A stretch of DNA of 64,000 nt from CBFDBF01 sp050304615. Its GTDB lineage: Bacteria > Pseudomonadota > Gammaproteobacteria > Chromatiales > Chromatiaceae. Under the pieces are notes generated by a model. It made no database searches, was not told the origin of the DNA, and saw nothing but the letters and a program-made list of their open reading frames with translations. This document shows, one piece after another, positions 46,672 to 55,337 of this stretch. The position numbers were made by a program, and so were the translations under genes. The DNA lies in the NCBI GenBank assembly GCA_050304615.1, contig JBNLDW010000012.1, positions 124,001 through 188,000 of the forward strand, given 5' to 3'. Numbering within the stretch: position 1 is the first letter of the stretch; every line of letters starts with the position of its first letter.

Positions 46672-47475
46672 ATGGATACACTGCATGTCATCATTCTGGC
46701 ACTGGTTCAGGGATTAACCGAATTTCTGCCAATATCCAGTTCTGCACACCTGATTCTGGTGCCGACCCTGTTCGGCTTTGCCGACCAGGGATTGGCATTC
46801 GATGTCGCCGTCCACATAGGCTCATTGGCCGCAGTGATCACCTACTTCAGGCGTGATCTAAGGGAGATGTTGCACGACTTCATGCACTCACTCGGCACAG
46901 GTGGTAACAGCAGCGAGAACTCCAGAATGGTCTGGATGATCATACTGGCCACTATCCCGGTCGTTCTATTTGGGGCACTGTTTAAGGGCGTTGTAGAGAG
47001 CAGCCTGCGCTCCATTGTGGTCATTATTATCACTACTATCGCCTTTGCGGTTTTACTCTACTGGGCTGATGTCAAAGGAAAGCGTCAGCGCGATGAGCTA
47101 ACACTCTCCTGGAGGGATGCCCTAATCATAGGACTATTTCAGGCGGTAGCCATTATCCCCGGCACCTCCCGCTCCGGCATCACCATAACTGCTGCACTAC
47201 TACTTGGGCTGAGCAGAAAGGCAGCCTCCAGATTCTCTTTTCTACTCTCCATACCTACCATATTTATGTCTGGAATCTATGTGACCTATGGACTGATTAG
47301 TAATGGGGAACAGGTTATCTGGGGTGATTTGATACTAGGCGTGATGCTCTCCTTTGTTGCCGCCTATCTCTGCATCCATATGTTTCTCAGCTTCATTGAG
47401 AGAGTTGGTATGTTGCCGTTTGTCATCTATCGGCTTATCCTCGGTGCGGCTTTAATCTTTATTGCTGCAAGCTAA
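46672..47475 (+). CDS. uppP: Undecaprenyl-diphosphatase
   Basis: A polytopic BacA/UppP enzyme (267 residues, about eight helices) that regenerates undecaprenyl phosphate for cell-wall synthesis. It has LVQGLTEFLPISSSAHLIL (with the catalytic Glu) and IPGTSRSGITI. The stop shares a base with the cysZ start (TAATG). Confidence 0.96.
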   Translation: MDTLHVIILALVQGLTEFLPISSSAHLILVPTLFGFADQGLAFDVAVHIGSLAAVITYFRRDLREMLHDFMHSLGTGGNSSENSRMVWMIILATIPVVLFGALFKGVVESSLRSIVVIIITTIAFAVLLYWADVKGKRQRDELTLSWRDALIIGLFQAVAIIPGTSRSGITITAALLLGLSRKAASRFSFLLSIPTIFMSGIYVTYGLISNGEQVIWGDLILGVMLSFVAAYLCIHMFLSFIERVGMLPFVIYRLILGAALIFIAAS

Positions 47476-48218
47476 TGGTCAAGAACACACCAGTTTCCGG
47501 TGCCGGTTATATGATCCAGGGTCTTAAACTCCTGGTCAGGCCAGGGCTGCGTCGTTTTGTGATGATGCCTCTGTTTATCAATATCCTGGTGTTCACCGCT
47601 CTGACCTGGATTGGCATTACCCAATTTGAGAGTCTGCTGGACTGGATGTTGCCGCAGGATTCCTGGTTCAGCTATTTTAGATATATCCTCTGGCCCCTGT
47701 TCGCTATCGCCGCTATCCTGATCACCTTCTACAGCTTTACTATCGTGGCCAACCTGCTAGCCGCACCCTTTAACGGCCTACTTGCGGAGAAGGTAGAGAT
47801 ACTGCTTACAGGGAGCACTCCTTCCAAGGCGCACGCCAACATCATGCAATCGATCAGGCCTGCAATCCGATCCGAACTAATCAAGCTAAGATATTTCATT
47901 GCCCGCGCCCTGCCCCTGCTACTTCTATTTCTGATCCCTGGAATAAATATTATTGCCCCCATACTCTGGACCCTGTTCGGTATCTGGTATCTGGCCCTGG
48001 AGTACACCGACTATCCAATGGCCAACAGCGGGTTGGAGTTCAAAGATCAGCATGCATACAACAAAAAGATAAGATTGGCCGCCATGGGATTCGGCGGTGG
48101 CCTTACCCTTCTGATGATGATCCCGATACTGAATTTTGCTGCCATGCCGGCTGCCGTGGCCGGTGCCACAGCAATGTGGTGCAATCAGGATGATAAAATT
48201 TTACCTGCTGCTGGATAA
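47475..48218 (+). CDS. cysZ: CysZ-type sulfate permease
   Basis: A 247-residue integral membrane protein of the CysZ/EI24 group. GLKLLVRPGLRRFVMMP, FTIVANLLAAPFNGLLAEKVE and the late LALEYTDYPMANSGLEF are conserved in CysZ, which takes up sulfate for cysteine synthesis. It fits with cysM in the same window, though the two are 22 kb apart. Confidence 0.9.
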   Translation: MVKNTPVSGAGYMIQGLKLLVRPGLRRFVMMPLFINILVFTALTWIGITQFESLLDWMLPQDSWFSYFRYILWPLFAIAAILITFYSFTIVANLLAAPFNGLLAEKVEILLTGSTPSKAHANIMQSIRPAIRSELIKLRYFIARALPLLLLFLIPGINIIAPILWTLFGIWYLALEYTDYPMANSGLEFKDQHAYNKKIRLAAMGFGGGLTLLMMIPILNFAAMPAAVAGATAMWCNQDDKILPAAG

Positions 48219-48234
48219 AAATTACCCCCATTTC

Positions 48235-48263
48235 TTGCCCGATATGGACTATTCTGGTATAGA
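48235..48263 (+). promoter_or_regulatory. Possible sigma-70 promoter for dksA
   Basis: TTGCCC (48235-48240), a 17-base spacer and TATAGA (48258-48263) lie 42 bases before the dksA start. Each box matches four of six consensus positions. AGGAG (48293-48297) is the ribosome binding site, seven bases before the ATG. Confidence 0.4.
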
Positions 48264-48304
48264 TACCGCCTCTTTTGGAACTGTGGTTTGTTAGGAGCCT
48301 GTGA

Positions 48305-48748
48305 ATGACTGCCAAGAAGAAGACTGAACAAGTGCTAAACGGACCGTTTGGCTTTAAGCCCTATAAGACGAAAAAGGGTGAAGAGTATATGAATGAGGCG
48401 CAGGAGAACCACTTCCGTTCCATCCTTAATGCATGGAAAAATGAATTGATGGCAGAGGTAGATCGAACAGTGCATCACATGCAGGATGAAGCGGCAAATT
48501 TCCCTGATCCCAATGATCGCGCCACTCAAGAATCAGAATTCAGCCTGGAGCTACGCACCCGTGACCGCGAGCGCAAGTTGATCAAAAAGATCGATGACAC
48601 CCTGGGTCTGCTCGATAGCCACGACTACGGATATTGTGACTCCTGTGGGGTAGAGGTTGGCATCCGCAGACTTGAGGCCCGCCCTACTGCAACTCTCTGT
48701 ATCGACTGCAAAACACTCGATGAGATTAGGGAAAAACAGATGAGTTAA
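48305..48748 (+). CDS. dksA: RNA polymerase-binding transcription factor DksA
   Basis: A 147-residue stringent-response co-regulator that enters the secondary channel of RNA polymerase with ppGpp. The coiled-coil tip residues are in FPDPNDRATQESEF (the DxxDxA motif), and the C4 zinc finger is CDSC...CIDC. The order dksA-gluQ is conserved in gammaproteobacteria. Confidence 0.97.
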   Translation: MTAKKKTEQVLNGPFGFKPYKTKKGEEYMNEAQENHFRSILNAWKNELMAEVDRTVHHMQDEAANFPDPNDRATQESEFSLELRTRDRERKLIKKIDDTLGLLDSHDYGYCDSCGVEVGIRRLEARPTATLCIDCKTLDEIREKQMS

Positions 48749-48780
48749 CCCGTTATAGTGGAGGGTTATATCCCACTACT

Positions 48781-49668
48781 ATGTCCCCTGAACAGAAATA
48801 CCGCGGACGTTTTGCCCCATCACCCACCGGCCCTCTCCACCTTGGCTCTATGGTTGCTGCCGTGGGCAGCTATCTAGACGCGCGCCATGCCAGTGGGGAG
48901 TGGTTGGTTCGCATAGAGGACCTGGACCCACCTCGCGAGGTACCTGGGGCAAGTGCTGACATACTCCACACCCTTGAGCTGTACGGTTTTGAGTGGGATG
49001 GGGATATCCTTTACCAGAGTAGTCGCCTGGAAGCCTATCGGGAAGTAACCAACGATCTGTTGTCACGCCAGCTGGCCTACCCCTGCAGTTGTAGCCGCAA
49101 AGAGATCGCCGCAATAGCCACACCCGGGGTCGATGGCCCGGTCTATCCAGGCTCCTGCCGCAAAGGCCACGATCCTATGCGCAAAAGCCAGGCGCTACGC
49201 CTGAAGACAGACTCCACACCAATCACCTATAACGATCGCTTGGCCAGCCAGGTAACACAGCAACTGGATTGTGACATCGGCGATTTTGTTATCCGGCGTA
49301 GAGATGGCTTGCCCTCATACCAACTGGCCGTAGTAGTAGACGATATATACCAGGAGATCACCCACATTGTGCGCGGGCGAGATCTGCTGCTCTCTACCCC
49401 GCGTCAGATCTATCTACAACAACTACTTGATGGTGCGGCCTGTATATATGCACATCTACCCCTGGTGTTGGACAGCTCGGGGGAAAAACTGAGCTGTCAG
49501 AATATGGCCTCAGGGGTTCCCCAGGACGACCCCATACCAACCCTGCTATACGCCCTGGGGTTTCTGCAACAACCACTGCCAGAGGAGAGGCCGTCCAGTG
49601 TGGCTGAGCTATGGCAGTGGGCCATACCAAGATGGGAAATTGAGCTAATAGCCACACATAAAACATAG
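48781..49668 (+). CDS. gluQ: Glutamyl-Q tRNA(Asp) synthetase
   Basis: A 295-residue paralogue of the GluRS catalytic core that attaches glutamate to queuosine in tRNA-Asp. The HIGH motif appears as PTGPLHLGS, zinc ligands are in CSCSRKE and YPGSC, and the KMSKS equivalent is EKLSCQN. The anticodon-binding domain is missing, as expected. It lies 32 bases after dksA. Confidence 0.95.
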   Translation: MSPEQKYRGRFAPSPTGPLHLGSMVAAVGSYLDARHASGEWLVRIEDLDPPREVPGASADILHTLELYGFEWDGDILYQSSRLEAYREVTNDLLSRQLAYPCSCSRKEIAAIATPGVDGPVYPGSCRKGHDPMRKSQALRLKTDSTPITYNDRLASQVTQQLDCDIGDFVIRRRDGLPSYQLAVVVDDIYQEITHIVRGRDLLLSTPRQIYLQQLLDGAACIYAHLPLVLDSSGEKLSCQNMASGVPQDDPIPTLLYALGFLQQPLPEERPSSVAELWQWAIPRWEIELIATHKT

Positions 49669-49774
49669 ATAATCCGATGGATTTAATTCTGCCATCCAGA
49701 GGCTATCGAAAGCCATTGCATGTATCATTGTGGAAACAGATAAACCAGCCATAATCATTCACCGGATCTACTCT

Positions 49775-51763
49775 ATGTCGCATCCAGCCGCACCTTTTTA
49801 CTCACGGCTTATGCAGCCGCTCAGAGAGTTCGGCAGATTTGCCGTAATCGCCATGCTGCTGTTGTCAGTGAGTCGCATCTGTCTGACTCTATGGCAAGGC
49901 GAGCGCGTAGCTTTGGTCGATGGTTGGTGGCCTATTCTGGGTTACGGTATCCGCATAGACCTGGTGCTGATCAGTGTATTGGCCGGTATTCCCGCAGTAT
50001 TTACGCTCCTGCTGTCAGGTATCCCGCTATTAAATAGCGTGTGGAATACCTTCTGCCGTATCTGGCTGACCCTGGGGCTTTGGTTGCTTGTATTCATGGA
50101 GGTATCCACCCCTTCATTCATTCTCCAGTACGATCTTCGTCCTAATTACATCTTTGCCGAGTACCTGATCTATCCGCGTGAAGTCTTTTCCATGCTCTGG
50201 AGTAATCATAGGGCGGAGATGCTGTTGGCTGCGGTTGTTACTATCATCACCCTGTATGTCGGGTGGCGTATCTTCGGACGTTACAACAACACCAAAGGTC
50301 CTCAACCACGTTGGTATGAACGCCCAATTGGGGCCGCGGTTTTGCTGTTTCTGGTATTATTGGTAGCGCGTTCGACCCTGCAGCACCGCCCGATCAACCC
50401 TAGCTATACAGCGTTTTCCAATGACCCATTGGTTAACGGGCTGACGCTTAATTCAACCTACTCCATGCTCTACTCTGTCTACAGTTTGAAAGACGAGGTT
50501 GGTTCGGCCAGTATATATCCAACCCTGGATGATGATGTGGTGGTGGCAGAGATACGCAAGGCCATGGGTATCCCATCTGAGCAATTTACCTCAGAGGCCT
50601 TGCCTACGCTTCACCGGCAGATTCCAAGCCGAAAACTGGATCATCCAAAGAACTTAGTCATCATCCTGGAGGAGAGTCTGGGCGCCCGTTATGTCGGCTC
50701 TCTCGGTGGGTTGCCGCTCACGCCGGAACTAGACAAGCTAGCTAAACAAGGGTGGTTGTTTAAACGCATCTACTCGACTGGCACTCGTTCCGTCAGAGGG
50801 ATTGAAGCGGTGGTATCCGGATATGTCCCCACCCCAGCACGTAGCGTCGTAAAGCTACCAAAATCGCAGCATAACTTTTTTACTATCGCAGGTCTGCTCA
50901 AAGAAAAAGGGTATGACACCAGTTTTATCTATGGTGGAGAGGCCCATTTTGACAACATGGGAAGCTTCTTCCTGGGCAACGGATTTGACCGGGTGATTGA
51001 CGAGCGTGACTATGAATCCCCGGTGTTCAGTTCAAGTTGGGGGGTGTCTGATGAGGACCTGTTAAACAAGGCACATCAGACCTATGTGGAACTACATAAA
51101 CAGGATAAACCATTCTTCAGCCTGGTATTTAGCTCCTCAAATCATGATCCTTTTGAATATCCATCAGGCCGAATCGAACCCTATGATAAACCGGCCGGCA
51201 CGGTTCACAACGCCATAAAATACGCCGACTATGCCATCGGCAAGTTCTTCTCTTTGGCAAAGGGATCAGACTATTGGAAAGACACCCTGTTTTTGATTGT
51301 CTCTGATCATGACGACCGAGTAGGCGGTAATGACCTAGTGCCGATCGGCAACTTCCGGATAGCAGGCCTAATCCTGGGGGATGGGGTTGAACCGAAGAGT
51401 GACCCGCGCATAGTAAGTCAGATAGATATGGCACCAACGTTGCTGTCACTAATGGGGATTGAGTCAGAACATCCGATGATTGGCTTTGATCTTACCCGTC
51501 TTCCTATGGATTTCACCGGCCGCGCCATCATGCAGTTCGATCGCAATCAGGCCTTCATGCAGGGTGACCGAGTGGTTGTTCTGCAACCGGATAAGGATCC
51601 TGTGCAGTTCCACTACGATATGGTAACAGACAGACAGAGTAGGACTGATCTTGATAGTGATTTGGCCAGAGAGGCCTTAGCCCATCCGCTTTGGGGTAGC
51701 ATGGCTTACAGTAGACTGCTATACAGATCTGCAAATCCGGACAAGACCCTACAACCAGAATAG
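49775..51763 (+). CDS. LTA synthase family membrane sulfatase-fold enzyme
   Basis: A 662-residue protein with five transmembrane helices in the first about 215 residues, then an extracytoplasmic alkaline-phosphatase/sulfatase domain. NLVIILEESLGARYVG holds the first metal ligand and STGTRSVRG the expected catalytic threonine; FIYGGEAHFDNM and VSDHDDR follow. Gram-negative members act as phosphoglycerol or phosphoethanolamine transferases (OpgB/MdoB-like). The acceptor is unknown here: no osmoregulated glucan genes are near. The start is set at MSHPAAPF; a GTG 15 codons earlier is possible. Confidence 0.88.
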   Translation: MSHPAAPFYSRLMQPLREFGRFAVIAMLLLSVSRICLTLWQGERVALVDGWWPILGYGIRIDLVLISVLAGIPAVFTLLLSGIPLLNSVWNTFCRIWLTLGLWLLVFMEVSTPSFILQYDLRPNYIFAEYLIYPREVFSMLWSNHRAEMLLAAVVTIITLYVGWRIFGRYNNTKGPQPRWYERPIGAAVLLFLVLLVARSTLQHRPINPSYTAFSNDPLVNGLTLNSTYSMLYSVYSLKDEVGSASIYPTLDDDVVVAEIRKAMGIPSEQFTSEALPTLHRQIPSRKLDHPKNLVIILEESLGARYVGSLGGLPLTPELDKLAKQGWLFKRIYSTGTRSVRGIEAVVSGYVPTPARSVVKLPKSQHNFFTIAGLLKEKGYDTSFIYGGEAHFDNMGSFFLGNGFDRVIDERDYESPVFSSSWGVSDEDLLNKAHQTYVELHKQDKPFFSLVFSSSNHDPFEYPSGRIEPYDKPAGTVHNAIKYADYAIGKFFSLAKGSDYWKDTLFLIVSDHDDRVGGNDLVPIGNFRIAGLILGDGVEPKSDPRIVSQIDMAPTLLSLMGIESEHPMIGFDLTRLPMDFTGRAIMQFDRNQAFMQGDRVVVLQPDKDPVQFHYDMVTDRQSRTDLDSDLAREALAHPLWGSMAYSRLLYRSANPDKTLQPE

Positions 51764-51778
51764 CGCAGTCGTTTACCT

Positions 51779-51808
51779 ACTCTCCATGCCAATTGAGGCA
51801 TGGAGAGT
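51779..51808. terminator. Bidirectional hairpin between convergent genes
   Basis: Perfect 12-base arms (51779-51790 and 51797-51808) enclose a six-base loop AATTGA, between the LTA synthase stop and the entericidin-like gene stop. The T-runs on either side are poor, so termination would rely on stem strength. Confidence 0.65.
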
Positions 51809-51831
51809 TCTATGGATAAAGCAAGGATTAC

Positions 51832-51969
51832 CTAGCTTTTGGCCGCTCTTTCGATGGCTCTACCGCCCTTCTGAATGTCTTGGCCAGCACCAGCCACGGT
51901 GCTACAGCCAGTAACACCAGATATGATGAAAAAGGAGACCAGTAGTACCGCAGTAATGAGTTTTTTCAT
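51832..51969 (-). CDS. Entericidin-like small lipoprotein
   Basis: A 45-residue lipoprotein: MKKLITAVLLVSFFIISGVT, then lipidated Cys22 in TGCSTVAGAG, then QDIQKGGRAIERAAK. The motif GCNTxxGxGxDIxxGGxAIxxAA is that of entericidin A/B, the E. coli antidote/toxin lipoprotein pair. Only a single copy is seen here, so it is not evidently a pair. It is convergent with the LTA synthase gene. Confidence 0.88.
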   Translation of the reverse strand: MKKLITAVLLVSFFIISGVTGCSTVAGAGQDIQKGGRAIERAAKS

Positions 51970-52047
51970 GATATGACCCATATGTTAGTTTGTCTTTGAA
52001 GAATAAAAATTCCAATCCATAAAGTCAACGCATCTCATGGCGTAACG

Positions 52048-52446
52048 CTACTCAACAATCTCAATCCTGAACTCTGGTGGATTGTGAATATAGTGCTTTA
52101 CCGTGCATAGATCGATCGCCTTGATGATGCTGGAACGATATTTCTCCGGAAACCCCTCTGGCAGGGTAAGCCGATACATTATCTTTGCGGCATGTGGAGG
52201 CGATCTGTCCTTCTCCCACTCCATCTGCAACCCCAGCCCACTAGTTGAGATATCGCGGGAGTGACAAAAGTTCAATGCAAATATTCCAGCACACCCAGCC
52301 AGGGAAGATAGAAACAGATCAAACGGCTGTGCTGCCGACTCATCCCCCCCATATTTACGTGACTGATCGGTCTTAATGGTGAACTCACCAACCTGTATAT
52401 CCACCCTCTTCCCTCCCGGGAAGCTGACCTGCAAGCTGCTTGCCAT
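52048..52446 (-). CDS. OsmC family protein
   Basis: A 132-residue OsmC/Ohr-fold protein. The two reactive cysteines are in LAGCAGIFALNFC and DLCTVKHYI; the AAQPFDLFLSSLAGC segment is typical of the YhfA-like OsmC subgroup. It may reduce organic peroxides; the subgroup is less well studied than Ohr. It starts four bases beyond the panC stop, so it can be read from the panBC operon. Confidence 0.9.
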   Translation of the reverse strand: MASSLQVSFPGGKRVDIQVGEFTIKTDQSRKYGGDESAAQPFDLFLSSLAGCAGIFALNFCHSRDISTSGLGLQMEWEKDRSPPHAAKIMYRLTLPEGFPEKYRSSIIKAIDLCTVKHYIHNPPEFRIEIVE

Positions 52447-52449
52447 ACC

Positions 52450-53307
52450 CTACTCCTCCAGAATGGTTACTAACAGATTGTCTATAAGACGAGTGGTACC
52501 GAGACGTGCTGCAACCAGGATCACCAGATCAAGATCGCTCGGTTCCGGCAGCGCCAGGTCTGAGGCCCGTCTTATGGTAAAATAATCTGGATTAAAACCA
52601 TTATTTTTCAATTCATTACTGGCTTTTTCTAATAAATTACTATAATTAATATTTCCGCCCATCAGCTCTGCTGCAACCTCCTGCATCAGCCTATAGATGG
52701 TAGGGGCACGCCCCCTCTCATCTGCGCTAAGGTTGCCATTGCGAGAACTACAGGCAACCCCGTCTGCCTCTCTCATGGTCGGCATCCCGATGATCTCCAG
52801 CGGCATACAGAGATCCTCTGTCATACGCCGGATCACCAGCAGCTGCTGGAAATCCTTCTCCCCAAAGATGGCCACATCCGGCTGTACCATATTGAAAAGC
52901 TTACACACAATGGTGGCCACACCAACAAAATGGCCCGGTCTGGATACTCCGCAGAGGATGTCAGACAACCCTGGTACCTCTACCTTGGTCTGCATATCTT
53001 GTGGCCTGGCGTAGATCTCATCTACAGCAGGGGCAAATAGCAGATCAGTACAGGCCTGTTGCAGCTTTTGTTGATCCTCTTCTAGGGTACGAGGGTAGCT
53101 ATCAAAGTCCTCCCCTGCACCAAACTGCAGGGGATTTACAAAGATGGTAACCACCACCCGATCCGCCTCTTGCAGGGCTCGCTCTACTAGGCTCAAATGG
53201 CCCACATGGAGATTTCCCATGGTCGGAACAAGGGCTATCCGCTCACCCTCTGACCGCCATTTTCCAACCTGCTCGCGCAGGGCATCGACGGTGTGGAGCG
53301 TAATCAC
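52450..53307 (-). CDS. panC: Pantothenate synthetase
   Basis: This enzyme joins pantoate and beta-alanine with ATP. It has 285 residues with the HIGH-type PTMGNLHVGHLSLV, FVNPLQFG, FGEKDFQQL and the KMSKS-like SSRNGNLS. It overlaps panB by four bases. panD, for beta-alanine, is not in the window. Confidence 0.97.
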   Translation of the reverse strand: MITLHTVDALREQVGKWRSEGERIALVPTMGNLHVGHLSLVERALQEADRVVVTIFVNPLQFGAGEDFDSYPRTLEEDQQKLQQACTDLLFAPAVDEIYARPQDMQTKVEVPGLSDILCGVSRPGHFVGVATIVCKLFNMVQPDVAIFGEKDFQQLLVIRRMTEDLCMPLEIIGMPTMREADGVACSSRNGNLSADERGRAPTIYRLMQEVAAELMGGNINYSNLLEKASNELKNNGFNPDYFTIRRASDLALPEPSDLDLVILVAARLGTTRLIDNLLVTILEE

Positions 53308-54104
53308 TGGAAAGAGTGCTCAGCAGTTGGAAAGCTCCCCTCTTTTACCGCCTGCACATAGGCGCTAACAGCACCCTGTATGCTGCCCCCGGTGGCGGCC
53401 AAGAAGTCTTTACTGAAACTCGGGGCAGAACTACCAATGATGCCGAGCATATCGTACAGAACTAGTACCTGACCATCGCACTGCGGCCCTGCACCTATAC
53501 CGATCACCGGGATCTCCAGACTACGGCTGATCTCCCCTGCTAGTCCTGCAGGAACACACTCCAGCACCAAAATCTGGGCACCCGCATCCTGCAGTGCCAA
53601 CGCATCCTCACGCATCGCCTGCGCCGTACCTGCATCCCTTCCCTGTATCCGATAACCACCGATCCTGTGTACCGATTGCGGTAACAGCCCTAGGTGTGCA
53701 CAGACTGGCACACTGTTGCGGCTCAGCTCACGCACCGTATCCAGCTGAGTGGCCCCACCCTCCAGCTTCACCATGTGAGCCCCACCATGCTGCATCAGTC
53801 TGCCGGCCGTGTGTAGTGCTTGGGAGGCAGAGCTGTAACTCATAAACGGCATATCGGCAATTAGCAGGGCACGGCTGCGAGCACGGGCTACACTCTGAGT
53901 GTGATAAACCATCTCATCCACCGCCACCGGCAGAGTACTGTCCTGTCCCTGTATCACCATGCCAAGGGAGTCACCTACCAGCAAGACATCTACACCTGAG
54001 GCCTCCAGAATAGTAGTGAAACTTGCATCATAGCTGGTCAGCACAGCGATCTTCTCACCCTGCTGTTTCATCTGCATCAATGTGGTAATGGTGATCTCAG
54101 ACAT
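53304..54104 (-). CDS. panB: Ketopantoate hydroxymethyltransferase
   Basis: A TIM-barrel Mg enzyme that makes ketopantoate from 2-oxoisovalerate and methylene-THF. The 266 residues have LTSYDASFTTI, VGDSLGMV, KLEGG, CAHLGLLPQSVH and IGIGAGPQCDGQVLV. It precedes panC and follows a deoxynucleoside kinase gene. Confidence 0.97.
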   Translation of the reverse strand: MSEITITTLMQMKQQGEKIAVLTSYDASFTTILEASGVDVLLVGDSLGMVIQGQDSTLPVAVDEMVYHTQSVARARSRALLIADMPFMSYSSASQALHTAGRLMQHGGAHMVKLEGGATQLDTVRELSRNSVPVCAHLGLLPQSVHRIGGYRIQGRDAGTAQAMREDALALQDAGAQILVLECVPAGLAGEISRSLEIPVIGIGAGPQCDGQVLVLYDMLGIIGSSAPSFSKDFLAATGGSIQGAVSAYVQAVKEGSFPTAEHSFQ

Positions 54105-54145
54105 GACATGCCCCTTGCATCTGGGAGTAGCTATTTATGGCTCAA

Positions 54146-54811
54146 CTAAAGCAGTTGCGGACCTGGATTAAAATAGTGTCTACCACTACGAATACTACAG
54201 ATCTGCTCCAGCAGTAGCTTATAATCATCCTCTCGCTCCACCGGATTGATCTCGGCGGCATTAACTATCAGGATTGGAGAGCTGTCGTAATGGTAAAAAT
54301 ACTCAGTATAGGCATCACACAGCTGCTGTAAGTATTCATCCCTGATACCAGCCATCTCCACCTGCCTGGAACGCTGCCTGATTCGCCGCTGCAGCACCTC
54401 TGCCGGGGCCTGTAAATATACCACTAGATCCGGCGCCGGGGCCTCAGGAGATAGCTTTGTATAGACCTGCTCATACAACTTTAGTTCGTCTGCATCTAGG
54501 GTTACCTGGGCAAAGATCCGATCCTTCTCCAACATGAAGTCAGATACCAAAGGAGTGGTATGAAATAGATCATTTTGACTCAATGGTCGCAACTGCTGAG
54601 TGCGCTGGAACAGAAAAAACAGTTGGGTGGGAAATGCAGCCTGCTTGCCTTCACGGTAAAAACGTTCCAGAAATGGATTCTCTTCCGCCTCCTCTAGCAG
54701 GGTGTCACAGTTAAAACTCTCGGCCAGACGTCTCACCAGGCTGGTCTTGCCCACCCCGATGGGTCCCTCTACTACGACATATCCGGGTGTTAATGACTCA
54801 TACTGGCTCAT
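54146..54811 (-). CDS. Deoxynucleoside kinase
   Basis: A 221-residue kinase of the dGK/dAK/dCK family. It has P-loop VEGPIGVGKTSL, the substrate motif EEAEENPFLERFY, the DRIF-like segment EKDRIFA and a LID with RRIRQRSRQVE. Proteobacterial members at this locus (between folK and panB) probably salvage deoxynucleosides. It overlaps folK by 14 bases. Confidence 0.9.
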   Translation of the reverse strand: MSQYESLTPGYVVVEGPIGVGKTSLVRRLAESFNCDTLLEEAEENPFLERFYREGKQAAFPTQLFFLFQRTQQLRPLSQNDLFHTTPLVSDFMLEKDRIFAQVTLDADELKLYEQVYTKLSPEAPAPDLVVYLQAPAEVLQRRIRQRSRQVEMAGIRDEYLQQLCDAYTEYFYHYDSSPILIVNAAEINPVEREDDYKLLLEQICSIRSGRHYFNPGPQLL

Positions 54812-55331
54812 ATTTTCTCAGTCCGTCAGCAGAACACCCCTGGAGCAGCTCACGGAGCCATCCCACTCCGGGGATCTGTAGATCCGGGACCAACTCCAGT
54901 AGTGGATAGAGCACAAAGTTACGCTTCTGCATCTCCGGGTGTGGTACCTGCAGTGTCTCGGTAGAGATAATATCGTTCCCGTATAGCAAAAGATCAAGAT
55001 CCAGAGTCCGCGCGCCCCAATGTAGTGTCCTCTTGCGACCGTGGGCGTCCTCAATATGTTGTAGTTCCCGCAGTAGCGCAGCAGCAGAGAGACGGGTTTC
55101 TATCTTGGCTACAGCATTTAGGTAGTCTGGCTGGCCTAACGGCCCCAGCGGACTACTTACGAAAAAACTGGAGCAGGCAAGAAGCCTGCTTTCCGGTAGC
55201 TCTGCCAATTCAAATATTGCCCGGCGCAACTGGCCATCCGGGTCATCCAGGTTACTCCCCAGAGCTACAAAGGTTGTAACCGCCTCCACGTTGCCGTGAT
55301 CCTGTTCTCTGTGTTGTGCTGTTGTTGCCAT
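54798..55331 (-). CDS. folK: HPPK, folate pathway pyrophosphokinase
   Basis: This enzyme pyrophosphorylates 6-hydroxymethyl-dihydropterin. It has 177 residues with FVALGSNLDDP, the signature RTLDLDLLLYGN with the two metal aspartates, and HPEMQKRNFVLYPL. It follows pcnB by six bases, as in E. coli (pcnB-folK). Confidence 0.96.
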   Translation of the reverse strand: MATTAQHREQDHGNVEAVTTFVALGSNLDDPDGQLRRAIFELAELPESRLLACSSFFVSSPLGPLGQPDYLNAVAKIETRLSAAALLRELQHIEDAHGRKRTLHWGARTLDLDLLLYGNDIISTETLQVPHPEMQKRNFVLYPLLELVPDLQIPGVGWLRELLQGCSADGLRKYEPV

Positions 55332-55337
55332 ATTGCT

